DNA from: Alphaproteobacteria bacterium
GTDB taxonomy: Bacteria > Pseudomonadota > Alphaproteobacteria > CAAHEQ01 > UBA3637
Direction of reading: 5' to 3'
Length of the DNA stretch: 6,846 nucleotides
Assembly: GCA_017555325.1 (NCBI GenBank)
Contig: JAFZGR010000008.1
Location: forward strand, 1-6,846
Below the pieces are notes generated by a model, which worked only from the letters and a program-made list of their open reading frames with translations, made no database searches and had not been told where the DNA came from. Numbering within the stretch: position 1 is the stretch's first letter; the number at the start of each line of letters is the position of its first letter. Both the position numbers and the translations under genes were made by a program. This document shows, piece by piece, positions 1-4,835 of the stretch.

Positions 1-15
1 AACAACATCACTCAT
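1..15 (-). CDS. Possible 5' end of a minus-strand gene, runs off the left edge
   Basis: Reading leftwards from 15, an ATG opens a frame encoding M-S-D-V-V before the window ends. It is preceded by a Shine-Dalgarno-like AAGGA (about 24-28 on the reverse strand) with an 8-nt gap to the ATG. It lies just beyond the terminator of the tRNA gene, so it would need its own promoter, which is not evident. Five codons are too few to name a product, and the call rests only on the RBS-ATG arrangement. Confidence 0.35.
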
Positions 16-34
16 TTGTTTTATCCTTTTTTAT

Positions 35-56
35 AAAAAAAACCGCCGATCGGCGG
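35..56 (-). terminator. Rho-independent terminator of the tRNA-Ser gene
   Basis: A perfect GC-rich palindrome CCGCCGATCGGCGG (43-56) can fold into a 5-6 bp stem. On the minus strand it is followed at once by eight T residues (42 down to 35). It begins 4 nt past the CCA end of the minus-strand tRNA, so it terminates that transcript. On the plus strand the hairpin is not followed by a T-run, so it works in one direction only. Confidence 0.88.
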
Positions 57-60
57 TAAA

Positions 61-151
61 TGGCGGATAGGAGAGGATTCGAACCTCCGTTAGGCTTTAG
101 ACCTAAACACACTTTCCAGGCGTGCGCCTTCAACCACTCGGCCACCTATCC
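61..151 (-). tRNA. tRNA-Ser (anticodon GGA)
   Basis: The reverse complement folds as a complete class II tRNA of 91 nt. The acceptor stem is GGATAGG/CCTATCC (7 bp) with discriminator G and an encoded CCA at 61-63. The D stem is GCC/GGC. The anticodon stem is CACGC/GTGTG around loop CTGGAAA, which places anticodon GGA at 115-117. The long variable arm has stem TTAGG/CCTAA, the hallmark of Ser/Leu tRNAs, and the T arm is GGAGG-TTCGAAT-CCTCT. It should read UCC and UCU codons. It is transcribed as a single-gene unit with its own promoter and terminator. No sign of a broken or duplicated copy is visible here. Confidence 0.97.
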
Positions 152-169
152 ACATCGGAAAGTTATTCT

Positions 170-198
170 TTTATACGCTTTCTTTTTAATAATTGCAA
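170..198 (-). promoter_or_regulatory. Candidate sigma70-type promoter for tRNA-Ser
   Basis: On the minus strand TTGCAA (198-193), preceded by C, is separated by exactly 17 nt from TATAAA (175-170), which matches the -10 consensus at 5 of 6 positions. The expected transcription start, near 163, leaves a leader of about 12 nt before the mature tRNA 5' end at 151, as is usual for tRNA genes. Position, spacing and the gene it faces all agree. Confidence 0.65.
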
Positions 199-321
199 GT
201 AAAAAATGAAAAAAAACATATTTTTTGTCGCTTTTGATGCATTTTATTTATTTAATTGATGGTTTTATGGTCTTTTTGCTTCAAAAATATGTGTTTTTCT
301 TAATCAAAAGTCTGGTTTTTC

Positions 322-350
322 TTGAAATAAACTATTGTCTTCCATACATA
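322..350 (+). promoter_or_regulatory. Candidate promoter for the hydrolase-lipoprotein operon
   Basis: TTGAAA (322-327), preceded by C, lies 17 nt upstream of TACATA (345-350). The -35 box is good but the -10 box is weak (3 of 6). CATAAA at 347-352 is an alternative -10 with a longer spacer. Transcription would start about 25-30 nt before the start codon at 385. The rest of 199-321 is AT-rich and shows no gene. Confidence 0.4.
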
Positions 351-369
351 AAAAGTACATTTGTTTTTT

Positions 370-375
370 AGGAGG
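370..375 (+). promoter_or_regulatory. Shine-Dalgarno site fixing the hydrolase start
   Basis: AGGAGG, a full anti-SD match, lies 9 nt upstream of the ATG at 385. The reading frame is open further back to a TTG at 361, but that start would place this site inside the coding region, so 385 is the start. Confidence 0.88.
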
Positions 376-384
376 ATAAAATAT

Positions 385-1383
385 ATGCAGGCAACTTATG
401 AAAATCCCAATTTAGCACTCGGGGTTAAAGAATTTGTAGAAGAAGTAAAATATAATCGTTCGTTTCCGGAAGATACATATGAAGCAGCACGGGCTGTATT
501 ATCTAAAATTCAAGCAAGTCAATCGTTTAAAGATGATGTGTCCCGTAATGATTATGATGTTCCTGTTAGTGGTAAACGTTTTGTTCCTGTTCGGATTGTT
601 CGGCGGATAGAATTGGAAGATGCATTGCCGGTTATATTTTACGTGCATGGTGGCGGTTGGGTTTTGGGGGATGCCATGGTGTATGACAGATTATTACGTA
701 AATTGGCGAAAGGCTCATATAGTGCTGTTGTTTTTGTTGATTATACCCATGCACCTGAAGTGCGTTTTCCGACTCAGTTGGAGGAGTTGTGGGCAGTATT
801 AACGCATATGTTGAATAATCCGGGAATGTATCGAATTAATCCATATAAATTGATTATGGCAGGTGATGGGACAGGGGCGGCAATGGCAGCTGTTTTAGCT
901 GGATATGCACAAAAAGAAGGTGTCAATGTTGATTATCAGTTGTTGTTATATCCATCGTTGGATGCTAATTTGACAATGGATTCTTATCGCTTATTTGAGT
1001 TTGGTCCGTGGATGACACAAAATACAATGCAGTGGTTTTGGGAAGCATATTTGCCGGATATCGGTATGCGTAATCAAAATATGGTCAGTCCATTGATGAT
1101 CCCGTCTGAAAATTTAAAAATTTTACCGGAAACATTGATTATTACAGCTGAAAATGATGTCACAAGAGATGATGGAGAAACATTTGCTCGTAAGCTGGTA
1201 GAGGCAGGCGTGGATGCCGTTTCAGTGCGGGTAAACGGGACAATTCATGATTTTTTAATGTTAGAACCTTTGGCACATACAACACCGACACGATTGGCTT
1301 TTCGTTTAATTAATGGAACACTTCGCCAAATTTTGTGGAATGATGAAACATATAACGGAACAAAAAAGGAAATAGAAGAATGA
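385..1383 (+). CDS. HSL-family alpha/beta hydrolase lacking the catalytic serine (probable pseudo-enzyme)
   Basis: This 332-aa protein, without a signal peptide, has the layout of the hormone-sensitive-lipase/acetyl-esterase family (Abhydrolase_3). The oxyanion-hole motif HGGGW is at residues 88-92, followed by the family's VDY-x-x-APE-x-x-FP stretch. The nucleophile elbow, normally GDSAGG, reads G160-D161-G162-T163-G164-A165. It is followed by the expected LLYPSLD strand. The acid segment AENDVTRDDG places Asp at 258, and the GTIHDF segment places His at 288. Oxyanion hole, Asp and His are therefore kept while the nucleophilic Ser is Gly (codon GGG, 868-870). Family members hydrolyse short-chain esters in the cytoplasm. 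This one probably cannot do so by the usual mechanism and may bind a ligand, scaffold a partner or use another chemistry. The frame is intact over its full length, which argues against simple decay. It overlaps the following lipoprotein gene by 4 bp, implying translational coupling. Family assignment is firm; function is unknown. Confidence 0.9.
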   Translation: MQATYENPNLALGVKEFVEEVKYNRSFPEDTYEAARAVLSKIQASQSFKDDVSRNDYDVPVSGKRFVPVRIVRRIELEDALPVIFYVHGGGWVLGDAMVYDRLLRKLAKGSYSAVVFVDYTHAPEVRFPTQLEELWAVLTHMLNNPGMYRINPYKLIMAGDGTGAAMAAVLAGYAQKEGVNVDYQLLLYPSLDANLTMDSYRLFEFGPWMTQNTMQWFWEAYLPDIGMRNQNMVSPLMIPSENLKILPETLIITAENDVTRDDGETFARKLVEAGVDAVSVRVNGTIHDFLMLEPLAHTTPTRLAFRLINGTLRQILWNDETYNGTKKEIEE

Positions 1384-1769
1384 AGCAAGGATTAAGTATT
1401 CTTTTTGTCGGGTTGGTGTTGTTGGCGGCCTGTCAATCGGGTATAACGGATTCATTCAATGCTGAGGAAAAGGCAACAGATTGGATTGGAGAAAATCCGG
1501 TTACCTTAATTAATGCATGGGGAACCCCGACTCAGGTTATTAATGAAGATGGACGACAATATTTAATTTATATGAGTGCGGATAATGTTTCGTTTGGAGA
1601 TGAGGTCGGAGAAGTTGGAACGGGACCCCTCAAAATGATTAACGGATATCCGCAGGCAACTCCGGTTGGAAAATTGTTTTGTCAAACGACTTTTGTGGTT
1701 GAATATGGTGAAATTATTAATGCTTTATGGCAAGGGGATGGCTGTGGTGTAAGTGGTTCGGATTTATAA
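1380..1769 (+). CDS. Small lipoprotein, possibly BamE/SmpA-like
   Basis: The 129-aa product starts with a lipoprotein signal peptide: basic K2, a hydrophobic core at 5-15, and lipobox L15-A16-A17-C18. Processing by signal peptidase II would leave a mature chain of 112 aa acylated at Cys18. The +2 residue is Gln, not Asp, which by the usual rule predicts outer-membrane sorting. The mature part has an N-E-D-G-R-x-Y-L-I-Y strand after W-G-T-P (47-50), then a C-terminal F-V-V-E-Y-G-E-I-I-N-A-L-W-Q-G-D-G-C segment. This pattern resembles small SmpA/OmlA (BamE)-type lipoproteins, but the likeness is from reading only. Cys101 and Cys122 could form a disulfide. The start codon lies in an ATGA overlap with the stop of the hydrolase gene and no separate strong SD is needed. 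The stop is followed by 121 nt before frr, without a clear terminator. Confidence 0.85.
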   Translation: MKQGLSILFVGLVLLAACQSGITDSFNAEEKATDWIGENPVTLINAWGTPTQVINEDGRQYLIYMSADNVSFGDEVGEVGTGPLKMINGYPQATPVGKLFCQTTFVVEYGEIINALWQGDGCGVSGSDL

Positions 1770-1828
1770 CACAATAATTTAATCAAAATGAAAAATAAAT
1801 CGGTCTTGATGTATTTATAAAAAATTGG

Positions 1829-1857
1829 TTGCAATTTCAATTTATCTGGTGTAAATT
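1829..1857 (+). promoter_or_regulatory. Weak candidate promoter for frr
   Basis: TTGCAA (1829-1834) and TAAATT (1852-1857) are separated by 17 nt, each matching consensus at 4 of 6 positions, and lie about 30 nt upstream of frr. The same TTGCAA -35 box is used by the tRNA-Ser candidate promoter. frr might also be read through from the upstream operon, because no terminator is seen between them. Confidence 0.3.
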
Positions 1858-1880
1858 AAGTCATCAACAATTTTAACAAA

Positions 1881-1884
1881 AGGA
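1881..1884 (+). promoter_or_regulatory. Shine-Dalgarno site favouring the second of two ATGs in frr
   Basis: AGGA lies 3 nt from the first ATG (1888) and 6 nt from the second, directly adjoining in-frame ATG (1891). The 6-nt gap is the normal one, so 1891 is the likelier start, giving MSYSEIK. The difference is a single residue. Confidence 0.6.
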
Positions 1885-1890
1885 AGAATG

Positions 1891-2451
1891 ATGTCTTATT
1901 CAGAGATTAAAGCAGATATGCAATCCCGTTTGACAAAAACGGCAGAAGCATTAAAAAAAGATTTTTCCGGTTTAAGAACCGGTCGTGCAACAACAGCATT
2001 GTTGGATGGTATTATGGTCGAATCTTACGGAGCAATCGTTCCGTTGAATCAAGTCGGAAACGTTTCGGTTGCCGATGCACGAATGTTGTCCGTTTCTGTT
2101 TGGGATAAATCTATGTTGAAAAAGGTAGAAAAAGCCATTGTGGAAGCCGGTTTGGGTTTAAATCCGATGAATGACGGAATTGTGATTCGCATTCCTATTC
2201 CACCTTTGTCGGAAGAACGACGTATTGAATTAACAAAAATTGCCGGTCGTTATACGGAAACGGCTCGTGTATCTGTTCGTAATTTGCGCAGGGATGCTTT
2301 AGATGGAATTAAAAAATTAAAAAATGCCAATGAAATTTCGGAAGATGAACAAAAACGATATGAAAACGAAATTCAAAAATTAACAGATGAAGGCATTAAA
2401 GAATTGGATGAAATGTTAAAAACAAAAGAAATTGAAATTCATCAGGTCTAG
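1891..2451 (+). CDS. frr: Ribosome recycling factor
   Basis: RRF works with EF-G to split the post-termination ribosome so its subunits can be reused; it is essential in most bacteria. The product is 186 aa (187 if the ATG at 1888 is used), against 185 in E. coli. Conserved signatures run the whole length: GLRTGRA (28-34) in the first helix, the beta domain with LNQVGNVSVADARML (52-66) and W71-D72, LGLNPMNDG (89-97), IRIPIPPLSEERR (100-112), and the VRNLRRDA stretch (129-136), whose second arginine matches the functionally important Arg132 of E. coli. The two-domain architecture of a three-helix bundle with an inserted beta domain is complete. The gene is not flanked by tsf-pyrH or uppS-cdsA, the usual neighbours in proteobacteria. 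It follows a lipoprotein gene and runs, with a 3-nt gap, into a membrane-protein gene. Confidence 0.98.
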   Translation: MSYSEIKADMQSRLTKTAEALKKDFSGLRTGRATTALLDGIMVESYGAIVPLNQVGNVSVADARMLSVSVWDKSMLKKVEKAIVEAGLGLNPMNDGIVIRIPIPPLSEERRIELTKIAGRYTETARVSVRNLRRDALDGIKKLKNANEISEDEQKRYENEIQKLTDEGIKELDEMLKTKEIEIHQV

Positions 2452-2454
2452 TCT

Positions 2455-3765
2455 ATGTCTTCTCAAAAAAAACAAAATTTTGTAGATGAATTAACTTTCG
2501 GGATGGTTGATGACTGTCCCGAAAAATTTAAAGACAGTAATGTTTTTGAAGATGAACAACGGCGAAATTTCGCAAAAAGACGATTACGATTATTTGGGTT
2601 GTGGAGTGCTGGTGCTGTCGGTTTGTTCGGTATTGTTGGCGGTTTGGCTCAATTATGGCCTTTTAGAGAAAAAAATAAATCATTGAATGATAATCTTGTG
2701 CCGATTTCATTAATTCAAGAAAATGTTGTTGATGAAAAACGTAATAATTTTCAGGCGTTAATAGCTATTTTGTTGGGTGGATTGGCTTCAGGAATATCTT
2801 TTATGAAATTACAGTCTTTAAAAAATAAAGATATGTCCCCATTAAAAGAAGCATTGATATTAAAGGGAATGGAGTATGCTTCGATAAGTCCTGATTCGGA
2901 TAAAACGGTATATAGTGATTTAGATAGTGCGGATATGCGTTCTTTTTTGCGATTGTTTGATATGGGGGTATTGTCTGAACAAGAGCAATACGACTTATTA
3001 AAAATGCTTCAAAAAACAACAGCATTATATCCGTCATCGGCTAAAATTATACGCCAACAGACTGCGTTGATTCGTGTTTTGAAGAAGCAAAAAGAAAATT
3101 CAGCACTTGCTTATTGTGATACACTGGTTCGTGCAATCAAGTTACATGAAAATCATTTGACAAAAGCGCCTATTGTTTTGCACGAATTAAAACATCAAGA
3201 GCAATATGATAAGGGGCAATTTGTGACATTATCTGAACAGCAGGGATTGTCAAGTTTATTGTGTGAAGCGCAGGCAAAAGGATACTCGTTTGTTTATGGA
3301 ATGAGAGAGGTAGAAGGGTGGCCGATTTTACAGTTGTTCAATGTTTTTAAAACAACCATTTCTCAAAAAGAATTAGATTCTATTTCACCGGAAGTTATTG
3401 CTTCGGATGAACGGGCAAGAATAAAATATGGACGATGTGAAGAAAAAGTAACTGGTTTGCTTATGCAAGCATTAATAACGCCGGATATTGATGCTTTTAT
3501 GGAGAAAAATCTTATCATTCAACAAATCCATTGGGGTGAATCTGAAAAAAAATGGTTCAGAGAAAAAGTTTTAGACTGGCGAAAGAATTATCAATATGAC
3601 ACTGTTTTGGCACAAACAAAGCAATGGGATTCTGAAATGGTTAAGCAATTTAATAATTTTTATACGCAGGAAACCGGTTATCCGGTGGATATTGGTGTTG
3701 TTTGGCGACAAAACAATCATGTTAAAAATCGGGTTCAACCGCAATCAAAATTGCAACGCAGTTAG
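2455..3765 (+). CDS. Two-TM membrane protein with putative HExxH zinc metallopeptidase domain
   Basis: The 436-aa product is not a family I can name with certainty. A charged N-terminus of about 40 residues ends in KRRLR. Two hydrophobic segments follow, at about 45-68 and 99-119, with a polar loop of about 30 residues between them. By the positive-inside rule both ends are cytoplasmic. The large C-terminal part is mostly helical. It contains V-L-H243-E244-L-K-H247, a perfect HExxH zinc-binding/catalytic motif in a hydrophobic-then-polar context. Twenty-four residues later comes C-E271-A-Q-A, a plausible third zinc ligand of gluzincin type. I recall uncharacterised alphaproteobacterial putative metallopeptidases (possibly DUF6782) with such a layout; this is unverified. 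The ATG is 3 nt past the frr stop, with a modest AGGT site inside the end of frr, so the two genes are very likely cotranscribed. Substrate and role are unknown. Confidence 0.85.
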   Translation: MSSQKKQNFVDELTFGMVDDCPEKFKDSNVFEDEQRRNFAKRRLRLFGLWSAGAVGLFGIVGGLAQLWPFREKNKSLNDNLVPISLIQENVVDEKRNNFQALIAILLGGLASGISFMKLQSLKNKDMSPLKEALILKGMEYASISPDSDKTVYSDLDSADMRSFLRLFDMGVLSEQEQYDLLKMLQKTTALYPSSAKIIRQQTALIRVLKKQKENSALAYCDTLVRAIKLHENHLTKAPIVLHELKHQEQYDKGQFVTLSEQQGLSSLLCEAQAKGYSFVYGMREVEGWPILQLFNVFKTTISQKELDSISPEVIASDERARIKYGRCEEKVTGLLMQALITPDIDAFMEKNLIIQQIHWGESEKKWFREKVLDWRKNYQYDTVLAQTKQWDSEMVKQFNNFYTQETGYPVDIGVVWRQNNHVKNRVQPQSKLQRS

Positions 3766-3853
3766 TTTGAATAAATAATAATAAAAGTAGAGTGTGATTG
3801 ATAAAAAAATCTTTTAGTTAATCGGATTGATTGTTGATTTAATCTGTGTGCTG

Positions 3854-4450
3854 TTATTTTTTCAAAACAAAACGCCATTTTTTGTGAACATATTCTTCGG
3901 CATAATCAATACCAATACGGGGCGTTGCATTAATATGAGAGAGGGGGATTTTTTCTGTTTTGGGAGAAATCCATACAGTATTACCGGTTAAATCAATTCC
4001 ATCAAATTCTTTTGTGATACCGAGGGCCTGACATAATTTACCCGGACCATTTGTTAATTGTTTTAAATTTGTCATTTTTCGGCGTTTTATCATTTCATCT
4101 ATGCCGATAATCGGTTCAATCGCACGGATTAAAATCGCTTTGGGATCATCTTTTTCGGAAATAACAACGTTAAAATGATGATGCATACCATAGATAAAAA
4201 ACACATAAGCACACCCTCCTGTTTTATAACAGCTTTCTACACGAGGTGTGCGGTGATTGTTATATGTGTGAGCTGCTTTGTCAACGGCTCCCATATAAAC
4301 TTCTAATTCGGTAATTTTACCAGCGGTTAAAATGCCACCGATATTTGTGCATAAATAAGCTCCGAGAAGTGTTTTTTTTGCGATATCAAACGGATTATTT
4401 AAATAATCCGTTAACGGTATTTTGGTTTGAAATAGATTTTGTGTACTCAT
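3854..4450 (-). CDS. mpg: DNA-3-methyladenine glycosylase (AAG/MPG family)
   Basis: This monofunctional base-excision-repair glycosylase removes alkylated or deaminated purines such as 3-methyladenine and hypoxanthine, leaving an abasic site. The 198-aa protein carries the family motifs in order: LLGAYL (28-33), I-T-E-L-E-V-Y-M-G (46-54) with catalytic Glu50 and pocket Tyr52, D-K-A-A-H61, the TPR at 68-70, YVFFIYGMHHHFNVV (82-96) with Tyr87 matching the DNA-intercalating Tyr162 of human AAG and Asn94 matching Asn169, ILIRAIEP (106-113), RR at 123-124, LTNGPGKLCQALGI (132-145), TPRIGI (176-181) and a terminal W-R-F. Residue 84 is Phe where human AAG has Tyr159. Length is normal for bacterial members. 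ATG at 4450 follows an AGGA with a 5-nt gap and a strong promoter, so the gene is a monocistronic unit, convergent with the frr-peptidase transcript. The 88 bp between the two stops show no convincing terminator. Confidence 0.97.
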   Translation of the reverse strand: MSTQNLFQTKIPLTDYLNNPFDIAKKTLLGAYLCTNIGGILTAGKITELEVYMGAVDKAAHTYNNHRTPRVESCYKTGGCAYVFFIYGMHHHFNVVISEKDDPKAILIRAIEPIIGIDEMIKRRKMTNLKQLTNGPGKLCQALGITKEFDGIDLTGNTVWISPKTEKIPLSHINATPRIGIDYAEEYVHKKWRFVLKK

Positions 4451-4478
4451 CGTTTTCCTGAATTTTTGTTATAAAAAC

Positions 4479-4507
4479 AGTATAAAGAAATTAAGAGTGC
4501 TTGTCTA
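4479..4507 (-). promoter_or_regulatory. Candidate sigma70-type promoter for the DNA glycosylase
   Basis: On the minus strand TAGACA (4507-4502, 5 of 6 to TTGACA) is spaced 17 nt from TATACT (4484-4479, 5 of 6 to TATAAT). Transcription would begin near 4472, about 20 nt before the ATG and with room for the AGGA site. This is the best-matching promoter in the window and suggests constitutive expression; no operator-like palindrome overlaps it. Confidence 0.68.
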
Positions 4508-4672
4508 TTCTTTTTATCTTTTCTGCACAAAAAGGGATCTTTTTTCGTTTCAAATGATGAAAATTGGATTTTTGAGAAAATAAAAGATTATTGTTTGTGT
4601 TGAATTGTTTAATTAAAATTAAAAAAAAATACAAAAATGTAAAAAAATGTTGCAATTATATGTCATTTTTTT

Positions 4673-4701
4673 TTGTGGATAAAGTTGTATTTTATTATAA
4701 A
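4673..4701 (+). promoter_or_regulatory. Candidate distal promoter for the exported-protein operon
   Basis: TATAAA (4696-4701, 5 of 6) lies 17 nt after TTGTGG (4673-4678, 3 of 6). Its -35 box overlaps a DnaA-box 9-mer. If used, it would give a 5' leader of about 125-130 nt. Confidence 0.28.
4674..4682 (-). promoter_or_regulatory. Perfect DnaA-box 9-mer, single copy
   Basis: The minus strand reads TTATCCACA, identical to the E. coli consensus DnaA box, inside the most AT-rich part of the window. No second perfect box was seen in this intergenic region, so it does not amount to a replication origin by itself. It may be a regulatory DnaA site or a chance match. Confidence 0.3.
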
Positions 4702-4768
4702 GATGAAGTGATTTTTTTATCTGTTTTGTTTAAAAATGTCTCTTTTGTGCGTAGAGATTAAAATTTCC

Positions 4769-4796
4769 TTGCTTTTTTCTGGAAAAGGCGTAAAAT
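4769..4796 (+). promoter_or_regulatory. Candidate proximal promoter for the exported-protein operon
   Basis: TTGCTT (4769-4774, preceded by C) and TAAAAT (4791-4796, 5 of 6) are separated by 16 nt. The expected start near 4803 leaves a leader of about 33 nt with the SD site at its end. It is the better placed of the two candidates before this operon. Confidence 0.4.
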
Positions 4797-4824
4797 AAAA
4801 GTATATAGGTGTATTTTTGTAGTC

Positions 4825-4830
4825 AGGAGG
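4825..4830 (+). promoter_or_regulatory. Shine-Dalgarno site fixing the first exported-protein start
   Basis: AGGAGG followed by GGG lies 5 nt before ATG 4836. The frame extends upstream to a GTG at 4809, but starting there would put this site inside the gene and add nine mainly polar residues before the signal peptide. The 4836 start gives a normal signal peptide. Confidence 0.85.
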
Positions 4831-4835
4831 GGGAA

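Larger units (their letters stand above)
4508..4835 (+). other. Gene-free, very AT-rich intergenic region between divergent transcripts
   Basis: No convincing gene is present on either strand; the longest plus-strand ATG frames here are of the order of ten codons and lack an SD site (for example at 4554). The stretch is rich in A and T runs, most strongly at 4608-4735. It holds two candidate plus-strand promoters, a perfect DnaA-box 9-mer, and three copies of AAAAATGT (4633-4640, 4643-4650, 4732-4739), the first two being exactly 10 bp apart. It is the longest non-coding stretch in the window and sits directly before the exported-protein operon, so it probably holds that operon's control sites. 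Confidence 0.7.

Noticed and set aside
146..154. CTATCCACA, one mismatch from a DnaA box
   Set aside because: It is mostly the tRNA acceptor-stem sequence and is explained by the tRNA.
361..384. Upstream TTG start adding eight residues to the hydrolase
   Set aside because: The full AGGAGG site lies within this stretch and points to the ATG at 385.
601..610. GGCGGATAG shared with the tRNA-Ser 3' end (62-70), a possible attachment-site repeat
   Set aside because: Only 9 bp match and the identity stops at once. It lies inside the hydrolase coding region, on the 5' side of the tRNA rather than beyond its 3' end, and no integrase is present. Chance match.
2801..3037. Minus-strand open frame of 78 codons inside the metallopeptidase-like gene
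   Set aside because: No SD site or promoter was noticed and it lies wholly within a well-supported gene; it is a by-product of that gene's composition.
3766..3853. Possible bidirectional terminator between the converging peptidase-like and glycosylase genes
   Set aside because: Only weak AT pairings such as TTAATC with GATTTAA can be drawn, with a bulge and no GC-rich stem, so no terminator is called.
4527..4545. AAAAAGGGATCTTTTTT as a hairpin terminator
   Set aside because: The stem is nearly all A-T, with a single G-C pair, and no gene ends upstream of it on the plus strand; the minus-strand glycosylase begins nearby rather than ends.
4809..4835. Upstream GTG start adding nine residues to the first exported protein
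   Set aside because: It would include the SD site in the coding region and spoil the signal peptide.
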